From Bacillus subtilis (lineage in GTDB: Bacteria; Bacillota; Bacilli; Bacillales; Bacillaceae_C): a stretch of DNA of 64,000 nucleotides. The notes under the pieces were generated by a model. That model was not told where the DNA came from and made no database searches. It was given only the letters and a program-made list of their open reading frames with translations. Below, piece by piece: positions 32,791 through 41,495 of this stretch. The position numbers and the translations under genes were made by a program. The stretch is from the NCBI RefSeq assembly GCF_008764245.1, contig NZ_VTQV01000006.1:42033-106032 (forward strand). The letters are read 5' to 3'. Positions within the stretch are counted from its first letter, which is position 1. Each line of letters starts with the position of its first letter.

Positions 32791-33330
32791 TTGAATTTTG
32801 TTGCTTGGATGATTATCGCCGCTGAAATCGGCTTTTGGGTTGTGATTATACTCGGGTTTATCACAAGATACCTGCTCAAAAAAGAAAAACTAGGTTTTTT
32901 CTTCTTAGCTCTCACACCTGTAATCGATTTGATTTTACTATTGACCACAAGCATTGACTTATATCACGGAGCCACTGCCACTCAAGCCCATGGACTTGCG
33001 GCTATTTATATTGGGATTTCTCTAGCTTTTGGGAAAAGTATGATTCGTTGGGCAGATGAGCGATTCCGTTATTATATTATGAAACAAGGCCCTAAACCAT
33101 TGAAGCGTTATGGAATGGATTATGCGAAACATTATTTGAAAAGCTGGGGGCAACATGTCCTTGCTTATGTGATTGGGAGTGCCTTTTTGTTAGGGCTTAT
33201 CTTCTTCATTCAAGACCCAGCCCGTACAGAAGTATTGGATGGTTTTTGGAAACTATGGTCTTTGATCCTTGGGATCGACTTTTTGATCGCCCTTTCTAAT
33301 TTTATCTGGCCGAAAAGGGAGAAATCGTAG
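32791..33330 (+). CDS. integral membrane protein, YmcC-like
   Basis: 179 aa from the TTG at 32791, with AGAGGG 6 bases upstream; the open frame extends further but crosses the operators. Five hydrophobic segments, with a conserved-looking cytoplasmic stretch WADERFRYYIMKQGPKPLKR. It resembles a group of Bacillus membrane proteins of unknown function such as YmcC (from memory, not searched). Control by the divergent TetR protein is likely because of the palindromes upstream. Confidence 0.78.
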   Translation: MNFVAWMIIAAEIGFWVVIILGFITRYLLKKEKLGFFFLALTPVIDLILLLTTSIDLYHGATATQAHGLAAIYIGISLAFGKSMIRWADERFRYYIMKQGPKPLKRYGMDYAKHYLKSWGQHVLAYVIGSAFLLGLIFFIQDPARTEVLDGFWKLWSLILGIDFLIALSNFIWPKREKS

Positions 33331-33351
33331 CTTATTAGATGTTTATTTTAG

Positions 33352-33460
33352 AATAGCGATGTTTCGATCCCTTATGGAAAAAGCTTAATCCCGGATGGCT
33401 ATGATTTAATCCTTTATAGAAGAGACTTAATTCCGGATAGGAGCAGTTAATCTCGTTTAG
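33352..33460 (-). repeat. 20-22-bp tandem repeats, locus 3
   Basis: Read on the minus strand: TAAACGAGATTAACTGCTCC, TATCCGGAATTAAGTCTCTT, TATAAAGGATTAAATCATAG and CATCCGGGATTAAGCTTTTT follow each other at 20-22 bp. It has the same constant word as the other two loci and lies between convergent genes. Confidence 0.78.
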
Positions 33461-33475
33461 GCTTTCTGCCTATTC

Positions 33476-33781
33476 CTACAAGGCAACGAAGTAAGCAACA
33501 GCCAACAAAATGAGAATGAAGATAAAATTGGGTAAAGCAATAAAAATAAAATTTTTCACCCATTGCATTCTTTCTTCTCTTGAACTCTTTGATTCACTCT
33601 CATAATTGGCACGGGCACGGTCCCCTCCCGCCATCGCTCCGGTAAAGAGCCCGGCAAGAAGTAAGAATACCAACACAACCCCACCAGAAATTTTTAAGAC
33701 AAGCATCCAATCACGAGTGACAAAACCAATAACTAAGGCCACGATGACGATGAAAACACCGAAACTTAGGGATTGATTCAC
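33476..33781 (-). CDS. DUF5316-like small membrane protein
   Basis: 101 aa from the GTG at 33781, which has a perfect GAGGAGG 6 bases upstream; an ATG at 33814 with AGAAGGGA is the other option. Three hydrophobic segments (about 8-25, 28-50, 78-100) around a charged loop with GGDRARANYESESKSSREER. The pattern matches a short Bacillus membrane family I take to be DUF5316. Function unknown. Confidence 0.75.
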   Translation of the reverse strand: MNQSLSFGVFIVIVALVIGFVTRDWMLVLKISGGVVLVFLLLAGLFTGAMAGGDRARANYESESKSSREERMQWVKNFIFIALPNFIFILILLAVAYFVAL

Positions 33782-33883
33782 TTTCATCCTCCTCGTGTAT
33801 TTTTGTCTTCCCATATATCCCTTCTAGAAAAACTATCTTTTCCCTTCTAAAAGTGTACGCTTTTATTCCCATACTATAAAATT

Positions 33884-33925
33884 GAAAAAAGCTTCGTGAA
33901 ATTCCCTCTCTCTCACAAAGCCTTT
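33884..33925 (-). terminator. Rho-independent terminator after glcF
   Basis: On the minus strand AAAGGCTTTGTGA pairs with TCACGAAGCTTTTTT around a purine-rich loop. Confidence 0.82.
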
Positions 33926-33930
33926 GATAT

Positions 33931-35256
33931 TTATCCACATGCCTCCAACAACAAATCCACAATATGAATCGCCCGCACTTGGTCACCTAATCCTTCCCGT
34001 TCAATCCCTAGCTTCATTTGCAACAGACATCCAGGGTTAGCCGTCACAATCGTTTGTGCCTTTGTCGCGGTCACTTTTTCCATTTTATGATCTAAGATTT
34101 GCATCGACATCTCTGGCTGAACGAGGTTATAGATCCCTGCGGAGCCGCAGCAACTGTCGGCCTTTTCCATTTCCCGGTATTCAACTCCAGCTATTGCCTG
34201 CATTAAAACGCGAGGCGCTTCCGCTGTTCTCATCACATTTCGTAAATGACAAGAATCTTGATAGGTCACAACTTGTTGTGTCACTTGAAGAGGAACACGT
34301 TCTTGAAAGTTCAACTCATATAAAATTTGGGAAATGTCCTTCATTTTGGCACTAAACTGACGGGCCCGTTCTGCATATTCTGGATCGCCTTTTAACAAGT
34401 GCCCATAATCCATTAAAAAGGCGCCACAGCCTCCCGCATTGACAATAATGTAATCTGCTTCTGTTTTTTCAAAGGCGGCAATATTTCTCCTTGCAAGTTC
34501 TTTAGCCTTCTCTTTCTCGCCACTATGCCCATGCAAGGCGCCACAACAACCTTGGTTCTCCGGAATGACGATTTCGCAACCCGCTTTCTGTAACAGTTTG
34601 ATCGTGGCATCATTCGTCTCTAAAAACATTGTATCCATCAAACAGCCAGAGAAAAAGGCTACCTTCGCGGTGGCGCTGCCTAATGCGGATGCCTGCCGAG
34701 GGCGGTTTTTCATTCTCCGATGTTTCGGCACCTTAGGTAAGGCCTTCTCCATTTGCCTTAAGCTCTCCGGAAATAAGTTCATAAAGCCAATTTTCCGAGC
34801 AACCGTCTGTAGCCCACTTTTTTGATAAAATCCCAGTAAACCAACGGCTTGAGCCATCCGCTTTTGATGCGGAAATAAACCATCGAACATCGTTTTACGC
34901 AACGCCTTCACAGGCAAGGAATGAGGATGATGTTCATTAAAAATATCTCTTGCCTCTTCCAATAAATGTCCGTATTGCACTCCTGCTGGACAAACAGGCT
35001 CACAGGCTCGGCAACCTAAACAAACGTTCAACGAATGTTTCACTTCTTGATCTGGTGCGATGAGTCCGTCATAGACCGCTTTCATTAGCGCAATCCTCCC
35101 ACGTGGGGAATGGGTTTCATCAAATCCTGTTTCAATATAAGTCGGGCAAGCAGGTAAGCAAAAGCCGCAACGCATACAATTCAGCAATTCCGACTCATCC
35201 ATTCTTTCCTGGAATGCTTCTTGAATACTTTTTTCTCGGGCCGTCATCTCCATCAT
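33931..35256 (-). CDS. glcF: glycolate oxidase iron-sulfur subunit (GlcF)
   Basis: 441 aa. Two 4Fe-4S motifs at the N-terminus (CMRCGFCLPACPTY and CLGCRACEPVCPAG) and two CCG domains (GCLMDTMFL...NQGCCGALHGHSGEK; DSCHLRN...ADSCCGSAGIYN). It carries electrons from the flavoprotein subunit to the respiratory chain during oxidation of glycolate or another 2-hydroxy acid. Start ATG overlaps the glcD stop by 4 bases. There is no glcE, as in the B. subtilis ysfCD arrangement. Confidence 0.93.
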   Translation of the reverse strand: MMEMTAREKSIQEAFQERMDESELLNCMRCGFCLPACPTYIETGFDETHSPRGRIALMKAVYDGLIAPDQEVKHSLNVCLGCRACEPVCPAGVQYGHLLEEARDIFNEHHPHSLPVKALRKTMFDGLFPHQKRMAQAVGLLGFYQKSGLQTVARKIGFMNLFPESLRQMEKALPKVPKHRRMKNRPRQASALGSATAKVAFFSGCLMDTMFLETNDATIKLLQKAGCEIVIPENQGCCGALHGHSGEKEKAKELARRNIAAFEKTEADYIIVNAGGCGAFLMDYGHLLKGDPEYAERARQFSAKMKDISQILYELNFQERVPLQVTQQVVTYQDSCHLRNVMRTAEAPRVLMQAIAGVEYREMEKADSCCGSAGIYNLVQPEMSMQILDHKMEKVTATKAQTIVTANPGCLLQMKLGIEREGLGDQVRAIHIVDLLLEACG

Positions 35257-36668
35257 GTTGACACCACCAATCGTTTACGTGTTTCTTCCGTAAAGACCTT
35301 TCCCGGGTTTAAAATTTGCTGTGGATCTAACGCTTGTTTAATTCCTTTCATAACCGCAATCCCAGCTGATCCTACCTTCCATTCCAAATACGGTGCTTTC
35401 ACCATGCCAACCCCATGCTCACCAGTAATGGTGCCACCTAATCGAATGGCCTGATCAAAGATGTCCGCAAAAGCGGCCTCTACTCTTGCCATTTCTTCCT
35501 CATCCCGGGCATCTGTCGGACAGGTCGGATGCAAATTTCCATCCCCAGCATGGCCAAATGTACAAATCTTCACCTGATGCTTCTCTGCAATCTCATTAAT
35601 TGCCTTCACCATATTGGCAATTTCAGAACGTGGGACCGTCGCATCTTCCAAAATGGTGGTCGGTTTCAATCTTGCTAAGGCTGATAACGCCGCCCGTCTC
35701 GCTGTCGTCAAAGCCTCTGCTTCCTCTGCTGTTGCGGCAATTTTTACGGACACAGCCCCCGATTCTGTACAAATCGCCGCCATCTTTTCGACATCTCGTG
35801 CCACCACTTCCTTAGTTCCATCCTGCTCAATCAGAAGCACGGCTTCCACATCTGTTGGCAATCCAATTTGTGAGAACTCTTCTACTGCTTGTAAAGTTGG
35901 CTGATCCAAAAACTCCAAAGTCGCCGGGATCATTTGCGCCGCAATAATTTTCGAGACGGATTGTGCGGCTGCATCAATATTCTCATAGAGTGCAAGCATT
36001 GTTTTTTTCGACTCAGGCCTCGGGATTAGTTTCAATGTTGCTTCAGTGATAATCGCCAAAGTTCCTTCTGATCCAACAAGTAATTGCGTTAAATTATATC
36101 CTGCAACATCTTTAGCTAGTTTCCCACCCGTACGAATGATTTCTCCACTAGCTAAAACGGCTTCCAACCCCATGACATAATCAGCCGTTACGCCGTATTT
36201 TAAACCACGTAACCCACCGGAATTCTCATTAATATTGCCGCCAATCGTCGAGATTTTCATCGAGCTTGGATCAGGTGGATAGAATAGACCTCTCTTTTCG
36301 ACCGCCTCAATCAAATCTTGCGTAATCACCCCCGGTTGCACAGTCACCGTTAAATTGTCTTCATCTACTTCAAGAATTCGATTCATATGTTTAAATAACA
36401 GTACAACTCCGCCTGCAATCGGCACTGTCCCTGCACATAAATTGGAACCTGAACCACGTGGGACAATTGGAATCTTCTCCTCCCGGCAAACGTTTACAAT
36501 ATTAACCACTTCTTGCGTTGAACGCGGCGCCAGCACGAGGTCAGGCAGTGCTTGAACATTCGGTGTCGCATCATAGGAATATACAAGTCTCTGAGCCTGT
36601 GACTCCATCATATTCTCTTTCCCTACAATTGCTTCGAACTTGCCTTTAATCGATGCGGAAATCATCAT
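35253..36668 (-). CDS. glcD: glycolate oxidase FAD subunit (GlcD)
   Basis: 471 aa from the ATG at 36668, with AAGG five bases upstream; a GTG at 36674 abuts the ribosome site. FAD_binding_4 (PCMH) domain: APRSTQEVVNIVNVCREEKI, IPIVPRGSGSNLCAGTVP, PDPSSMKISTIGGNINENSG. C-terminal FAD-oxidase domain: CTFGHAGDGNLHPT and GGTITGEHGVGMVKAPYL. Oxidises glycolate or a similar 2-hydroxy acid, with GlcF as electron acceptor. Downstream of the CdaR-type regulator, which probably activates it. Confidence 0.93.
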   Translation of the reverse strand: MMISASIKGKFEAIVGKENMMESQAQRLVYSYDATPNVQALPDLVLAPRSTQEVVNIVNVCREEKIPIVPRGSGSNLCAGTVPIAGGVVLLFKHMNRILEVDEDNLTVTVQPGVITQDLIEAVEKRGLFYPPDPSSMKISTIGGNINENSGGLRGLKYGVTADYVMGLEAVLASGEIIRTGGKLAKDVAGYNLTQLLVGSEGTLAIITEATLKLIPRPESKKTMLALYENIDAAAQSVSKIIAAQMIPATLEFLDQPTLQAVEEFSQIGLPTDVEAVLLIEQDGTKEVVARDVEKMAAICTESGAVSVKIAATAEEAEALTTARRAALSALARLKPTTILEDATVPRSEIANMVKAINEIAEKHQVKICTFGHAGDGNLHPTCPTDARDEEEMARVEAAFADIFDQAIRLGGTITGEHGVGMVKAPYLEWKVGSAGIAVMKGIKQALDPQQILNPGKVFTEETRKRLVVST

Positions 36669-36707
36669 TCCCACCTTCTTTGTTTAGTTTTAGTTTCGTT
36701 ATTTCTA

Positions 36708-36748
36708 TCATAAAAAACTTCTGCCCTTTTATCTATAGAGAGAAGTTT
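36708..36748 (-). terminator. hairpin between the CdaR and glcD genes
   Basis: On the minus strand AAACTTCT pairs with AGAAGTTT across a 20-base loop, then TTTTATG. Moderately strong; it may uncouple the regulator from glcDF. Confidence 0.55.
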
Positions 36749-36751
36749 AAA

Positions 36752-37882
36752 TTACTTTTCCTTTTTCTCACTCTTTTTTGTATGTTCCTCTAAAAAATGC
36801 AAAGCTAAATAAAGTTGAAAGGCTTCAGGAACGGATTTCACATCTAATTTTGTATATTCTTCTATTTTCTTCATTCGATAATACAACGTATTAATATGAA
36901 TATGTAATTTCTCAGCCGTTTGTTTCAGCGACAAATGCTGAGTAAACAACATCTTTAAGGTTGTTAACAGCTCATCCTGTGCTAATAGAGGGTTAAGTAT
37001 ACGTGACATGTATTCTTGCTTCGTACTTTGCTTAATCTCTTGTAAACAGAGCTCTAAACGCAAATCCTCTTCAAATACAATAGGAGTGCGTTCCGACGTA
37101 GCTAAGAGTGCCTTCTCTGCATCCGTTACCCCCATCCCCAATTTTATTGGTGCTACCTTATTCCCCACACCAACTCGAACGGAAACTCCCCAGGTGGTTT
37201 CAATAAATGTTTTTAATTGGTTTAACTTCCGCACTAAGCTTGTTTTCTGGCTAGTTTGTTCATGATGTAAAAGCAAAAAGCGATGGCTTCCCCACTGGAT
37301 CATCAGCTCTTGTTTTTGTGGATCTTCCCATACGTGCTTAATTTGTCCGATTGCATTGAAGATAAAGGGCGAAAGTTGATCCCACTCTATCAATATAGGT
37401 AAGCGTTCCAACTTCAAGTCAATACTTAACAGTCGGGCACGCTCTACAAACTCAGCTGTCCATTCTTTCTCTTGAATCCAATCAAGCACAAAAGATTCTA
37501 TCATTCTTGCTCGCCATTGACTTTCTTCAGAATAATAACTCTCTTTTATCATTAATTCTGTCATTTTTTGCAACAGTTCCCCAAAAGGCATAATTTGATT
37601 AGGTTCTCCCGTTATTCCGATGACGCCAATCACTTTCCCCTGAAATAAAATCGGAAAATTTATGCCTGCCTTTACTCCATTTAAATAAGGAACATCCCTT
37701 TCTTTAATGATGACTTTTTCCGACTTTTGTGCACAAAGCAATGCTCCTTCATGATAATCGCCAATTCTCCCTTCCTCAGAGCTAGCAATAATCTCTCCGT
37801 CAACATTGACAATAATCAAGTCTTTCTCAAATAACTTCCCCACTTCATATATAATGTTTTTAGCTAGAGTCGTTGATAACAC
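36752..37882 (-). CDS. CdaR family regulator of glcDF (YsfB-like)
   Basis: 376 aa. N-terminal diacid-recognition domain (TLAKNIIYEVGKLF, NVDGEIIASS, GVKAGINFPILFQGKVIGVIG), middle GGDEF-like remnant (GVSVRVGVG), and C-terminal PucR-type helix-turn-helix (LLTTLKMLFTQHLSLKQTAE then KLHIHINTLYYRMKKIEEYT). CdaR proteins activate genes for sugar diacids, glycerate or glycolate. The order CdaR-glcD-glcF equals ysfB-ysfC-ysfD of B. subtilis. Confidence 0.9.
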   Translation of the reverse strand: MLSTTLAKNIIYEVGKLFEKDLIIVNVDGEIIASSEEGRIGDYHEGALLCAQKSEKVIIKERDVPYLNGVKAGINFPILFQGKVIGVIGITGEPNQIMPFGELLQKMTELMIKESYYSEESQWRARMIESFVLDWIQEKEWTAEFVERARLLSIDLKLERLPILIEWDQLSPFIFNAIGQIKHVWEDPQKQELMIQWGSHRFLLLHHEQTSQKTSLVRKLNQLKTFIETTWGVSVRVGVGNKVAPIKLGMGVTDAEKALLATSERTPIVFEEDLRLELCLQEIKQSTKQEYMSRILNPLLAQDELLTTLKMLFTQHLSLKQTAEKLHIHINTLYYRMKKIEEYTKLDVKSVPEAFQLYLALHFLEEHTKKSEKKEK

Positions 37883-37901
37883 CTTTCTCCTCCTCCGTTT
37901 T

Positions 37902-38795
37902 CTATCCTCTTAAAATAAGCGATTCACTCGTACGAAGCAGTTCGATGAATACTTCCAATGCTTTTGTCTGAAACCTCGATTTGGTGACCATAGAAAACTG
38001 TCGAAAGAATGGCAGCCCCTTTATAGGTAAAATTTGCATATCTTTATTCCGAATTTCCTTTTGTACAGCCCATTTTGATAATAAACTAATGCCTAGGCCT
38101 GCTTCAACTGCTTCTTTAATTGGTTGTGTACTACTAAAAACAATTTTCTTTTTTGGCAAAAACAAAAGTTGCTGGAACACGTTTTCAGTAGCTTCCCGTG
38201 TACCTGAACCTTTTTCACGGACCACCCATCGTTCGTTCTCTAAATCACTGATGGTCACCACCTCTTTTCGTGCCAATGGATGATTGGCAGAAACGACAAT
38301 CACCATCGAATCCTCAGCAAAATTCTCTTCTATCAATTCCTTGCCTTTAAATTCCCCTTCAATAATACCAATATCCAATTGATGGCTGGTGACAAGCTCG
38401 GCAACGGTTGCAGTATTGGCAATGGTTACAGCAGGTTCAATTTCAGGATATTGTTGCTGCAAATCGGTTAGAATATGTGGCAGAACATATTCTCCAAACG
38501 TATAACTAGCGCCAATCTTAAGATCACCTTTCGCCTTATGTGTCAAATCATCGATTAAGTTCTGCATTTTTGTATAAAGTCCAAGAATTTCCTTTGCATG
38601 ATGATAAACGATTTCCCCAGCTTTATTCAATTGAACATATTTATTTGTTCGTTCTAGTAACCTTATCCCCATACTGTCTTCTAAGGCACGAATGTATTGA
38701 CTAACAGCTGGTTGTGTCATATGCAATTCTTCCGCAGCACGAGAAAAATTTTGCTTTTCAGCAACCGTGATAAATACTTGCAAATGTTGATCCAT
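37902..38795 (-). CDS. LysR family transcriptional regulator
   Basis: 297 aa from the ATG at 38795 with GGGGTG 9 bases upstream; a GTG at 38807 is possible. Helix-turn-helix NFSRAAEELHMTQPAVSQYI and SMGIRLLERTNKYVQL, then the effector-binding domain (IGASYTFGEYVLPHIL, NHPLARKEVVTI, GLGISLLSKWAV). It is divergent from the yeiH-like exporter, and LysR genes beside yeiH commonly regulate it in response to sulfur compounds. Similar to CysL/YeiE-type members. Confidence 0.9.
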   Translation of the reverse strand: MDQHLQVFITVAEKQNFSRAAEELHMTQPAVSQYIRALEDSMGIRLLERTNKYVQLNKAGEIVYHHAKEILGLYTKMQNLIDDLTHKAKGDLKIGASYTFGEYVLPHILTDLQQQYPEIEPAVTIANTATVAELVTSHQLDIGIIEGEFKGKELIEENFAEDSMVIVVSANHPLARKEVVTISDLENERWVVREKGSGTREATENVFQQLLFLPKKKIVFSSTQPIKEAVEAGLGISLLSKWAVQKEIRNKDMQILPIKGLPFFRQFSMVTKSRFQTKALEVFIELLRTSESLILRG

Positions 38796-38906
38796 CGATT
38801 CTGTCACCCCTTATCCTATTATATCATTTTACTTATCATCACTATCATAACTATTTATTTTACTTATATTACAGATCTACTTATTCTTATTTTAGGAGGT
38901 GTTTGA

Positions 38907-39923
38907 ATGGATTTTGCAGAGGAAAAAGTAAAAGGTAATCAAGCTGGCAAGTGGATAGCCGGTATTGCGTTTACCTTTTTCATCGCATTATTAGGATATT
39001 TACTCGCTATGGTGCCTGGATTTGACCATGTTGGACAATTAGCTTGTGCGATCATCATTGCTGTTGTGTATCGCCAAATTTTTGGCTATCCTGAAGTGAT
39101 TCGAAATGGGATTACTTTTTCATCCAAAAAATTATTACGTGTGGCGATTATTTTATATGGTCTTAAATTAAATATTGATGTTGTATTACACGATGGATTA
39201 GGATTACTTGTGCGGGATGCGCTTGTCATTGCATTCGCAATCCTGCTTACGATTTGGTTAGCTAAACGATTAAAAGCGGATAAAATGATTTCGCTATTGC
39301 TTGGTGTGGGGACTGGAGTATGTGGAGCCGCCGCGATTGCAGCTGTTGCCCCCATTGTTAAATCAAAAGATGAGGATACGGCAATTGGTGTAGGGATCAT
39401 TGCCTTAATGGGAACGATATTTTCCATTGTGTATACAATCCTAAGACCTTTCCTCCCTCTAAACGCATTGGATTATGGGATCTGGTCGGGAATTAGCTTA
39501 CATGAACTGGCCCATGTCGCGATTGCAGCTGAACCCGCTGGAAAAGATGCGCTTGCGATTGCATTACTAGCAAAATTAGGACGTGTCTTCTTGCTTGTTC
39601 CGCTCTGCTTTATTTTTATTTTTCTTATGAAGCGGAAAAATAAAGGCTCAGAGCAAAATGCAAAAGTTGAATTCCCCTGGTTTTTACTTGGTTTTATTCT
39701 CTTAAGTATATTGGGCAGCTATGTATTCGGTCATTCGATTCCAGTATCCGACTCTGTTATGCAGGGGATCTATACCCTCACAACTTGGTTATTAACGGCT
39801 GCCATGGTCGGGCTTGGACTGAACGTAAGCTTGAAAGATCTACGGTCGAAAGCTTTAAAACCATTGATCGCGATGACGATTACATCCATTTGTCTGTCTA
39901 TATTAGCGTATTTTATTGTCTAA
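38907..39923 (+). CDS. YeiH family (UPF0324) putative sulfate exporter
   Basis: 338 aa with about ten membrane segments. Family signatures: GVGTGVCGAAAIAAVAPIVK, GISLHELAHVAIAA and TTWLLTAAMVGLGLNVSL. YeiH proteins are annotated as putative sulfate or thiosulfate exporters. TTTAGGAGG is ideally placed before the ATG. The divergent LysR gene lies 111 bp away and is the likely regulator. A bidirectional terminator separates it from the convergent MscS gene. Confidence 0.9.
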   Translation: MDFAEEKVKGNQAGKWIAGIAFTFFIALLGYLLAMVPGFDHVGQLACAIIIAVVYRQIFGYPEVIRNGITFSSKKLLRVAIILYGLKLNIDVVLHDGLGLLVRDALVIAFAILLTIWLAKRLKADKMISLLLGVGTGVCGAAAIAAVAPIVKSKDEDTAIGVGIIALMGTIFSIVYTILRPFLPLNALDYGIWSGISLHELAHVAIAAEPAGKDALAIALLAKLGRVFLLVPLCFIFIFLMKRKNKGSEQNAKVEFPWFLLGFILLSILGSYVFGHSIPVSDSVMQGIYTLTTWLLTAAMVGLGLNVSLKDLRSKALKPLIAMTITSICLSILAYFIV

Positions 39924-39928
39924 TCCGT

Positions 39929-39959
39929 TAAAAGGAGTGCTCATTTCGCACTCCTTATT
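39929..39959. terminator. bidirectional terminator, yeiH/mscS
   Basis: AAGGAGTGC pairs with GCACTCCTT around a 7-base loop with an A/T flank on each side, between convergent genes only 37 bp apart. Confidence 0.85.
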
Positions 39960-39960
39960 A

Positions 39961-41076
39961 CTAGGATTCACTCGAGGTAGAACGAGATACGCTAGATCCT
40001 TCTTGGTTATCTCTATCAAACACCTGTCTAGCCGGAATCGCAATAGAAAGGCCTTCCTCGTCTAAGAGGCTTAGAATTTGTAAATTAATATCTTGCTTCA
40101 CATCTAAATGCTCTTCCCAAGCGGTCGTTTTTGTAAAAAAGTAAAGCATGATATCGTAACCATTATCCTTAAATTCATCAAATTTGACCAAAATGGTTTC
40201 TGGATGAACATCAGGATGGTTTTTGATCATGGTTTCTATTTTACGTGTTATATCACGGACTTTTTCATTTGATGTGTCATGGGGCAATCTCACATTAAAA
40301 TTTACTCTTCTTTTATTCATTTTACTCCAGTTCGTGATCGCTTCATTCGCTAATGTCGAGTTAGGAACTGTTACGACCGCATCTGCAAATGTCCGGATTT
40401 TCGTACTTCGGAAGGTAATATCCTCCACCGTCCCTTCCACTGTCGGAGTTAAAATCCAATCTCCAATCGTAAAAGGCTTCTCTGTGATAATAACGACACC
40501 GCCAAATAAATTCGCCAAGGCGTCCTTTGCTGCTAAAGCAAAGGCAAGTCCACCTATCCCTAACCCAGCAACAAATGTGCTAACGCTATATTGAAACTCC
40601 TCTGCAATCACCGCAATTGTAATCGCGACAATAACAAAGCGAATGGTTTTCGATAAAATCGGAATCAAAATCTCATCAATATTAAAATCAAACTTCTCAT
40701 TGATCTTTGTAAACAAAGCAGAAGAAGCGTCTGCTAGGTTAAATAATCCCCATCCTACTATAAATATAATCGAAGATCGAATTAAATGGAGGAATAATAG
40801 ATTCGTTTTATCCCAATATGGAAAATAAGCCACTGCTATATATAGCCCTATAACGATAAATAACCAATGCATTGGCTTTTCAAATGCCCTTGTGATATTA
40901 GTAAATAAACTTCCTGGAACTTTTTGTGTCAATTTTAATATAATCGCAAAAACCAATTTCGTAAGAGTCTTCCTTAAAAAGAGAAATAATAAAAACACTC
41001 CAATCGCGATAAGAATGCCGATTATTTCTTCCATATGATTAGCTGGTTGCCAAAATTCCCACGATTTCCAAAACAT
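39961..41076 (-). CDS. MscS family mechanosensitive channel
   Basis: 371 aa. N-terminal membrane segments near 15-40, 65-85, 95-115 and 140-165, then the pore helix (STFVAGLGIGGLAFALAAKD, ALANLFGGVVIIT), the beta domain (FTIGDWILTPTVEGTVEDIT) and the C-terminal domain with PHDTSNEKVRDI. This is the small-conductance channel type of YhdY/YnaI size. AAGGAGG lies 12 bases before the chosen ATG; an overlapping short frame starting closer (MKYVLEIVGILATS) could couple translation. Confidence 0.9.
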   Translation of the reverse strand: MFWKSWEFWQPANHMEEIIGILIAIGVFLLFLFLRKTLTKLVFAIILKLTQKVPGSLFTNITRAFEKPMHWLFIVIGLYIAVAYFPYWDKTNLLFLHLIRSSIIFIVGWGLFNLADASSALFTKINEKFDFNIDEILIPILSKTIRFVIVAITIAVIAEEFQYSVSTFVAGLGIGGLAFALAAKDALANLFGGVVIITEKPFTIGDWILTPTVEGTVEDITFRSTKIRTFADAVVTVPNSTLANEAITNWSKMNKRRVNFNVRLPHDTSNEKVRDITRKIETMIKNHPDVHPETILVKFDEFKDNGYDIMLYFFTKTTAWEEHLDVKQDINLQILSLLDEEGLSIAIPARQVFDRDNQEGSSVSRSTSSES

Positions 41077-41095
41077 ATTTCATTATAACCTCCTT

Positions 41096-41325
41096 GAAGT
41101 GCGTGTTCAAAAAAGAGGATAAAAAGGACCCGTCGGCTAAAGGCGCTGACGTCCTGTCAGCAACGCCGACACTAGCACATCCTGTGCGTCGAAAGTTCGA
41201 GGCGGCGCAGTTTCGAGCAGCGGAATGTATGCATTTAGATACATGAGCAGCGGAGAAGCAAGCCAACGAAGAAATTCGCAGTGTCATTTTTACCGAACTT
41301 TTTGAACATCCTCTTGAACGAAACT
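41096..41325. repeat. 230-bp repeat element with inverted ends
   Basis: The left end GTTCAAAAAAGAGGATAAAA and the right end TTACCGAACTTTTTGAACAT are imperfect inverted repeats. The inside is GC-richer than its surroundings and full of short palindromes (GCTGACGTCCTGTCAGC, two CGAGCAGCGG/GAGCAGCGGA words, ATGCATTTAGATACAT). It fills most of the 400-bp gap between mscS and the phosphatase gene. I recognise very similar sequence as a high-copy element of several Bacillus genomes, from memory only. It shares GGCTAAAGGCGC with the repeats at 22960 and 49090. The rest of the gap holds nothing I can name. Confidence 0.75.
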
Positions 41326-41457
41326 AAACTGTATTCCTTGATTGAAGGACTAAGGATGGAATCAATATCTTTTTCATTTACTCGTTGAGTTTCAACTTTA
41401 ATCTGGAGTTGCTTTTAAGTGCCTATTGTTATTTATAACACAAGCAGGCGATTTAGG

Positions 41458-41495
41458 CATAAAAAAACATCCCATTTTCATTGAAATGGGATGTT
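41458..41495 (-). terminator. terminator overlapping the phosphatase stop
   Basis: On the minus strand AACATCCCATTT, the last codons of the gene, pairs with AAATGGGATGTT just after the TGA, then TTTTTTAT. Confidence 0.92.

Noticed and set aside
41039-41287. 82-codon frame on the minus strand before mscS
   Set aside because: It lies mostly inside the 230-bp repeat element. Only its last 14 codons from an internal ATG have a ribosome site, and these may at most couple translation to mscS.
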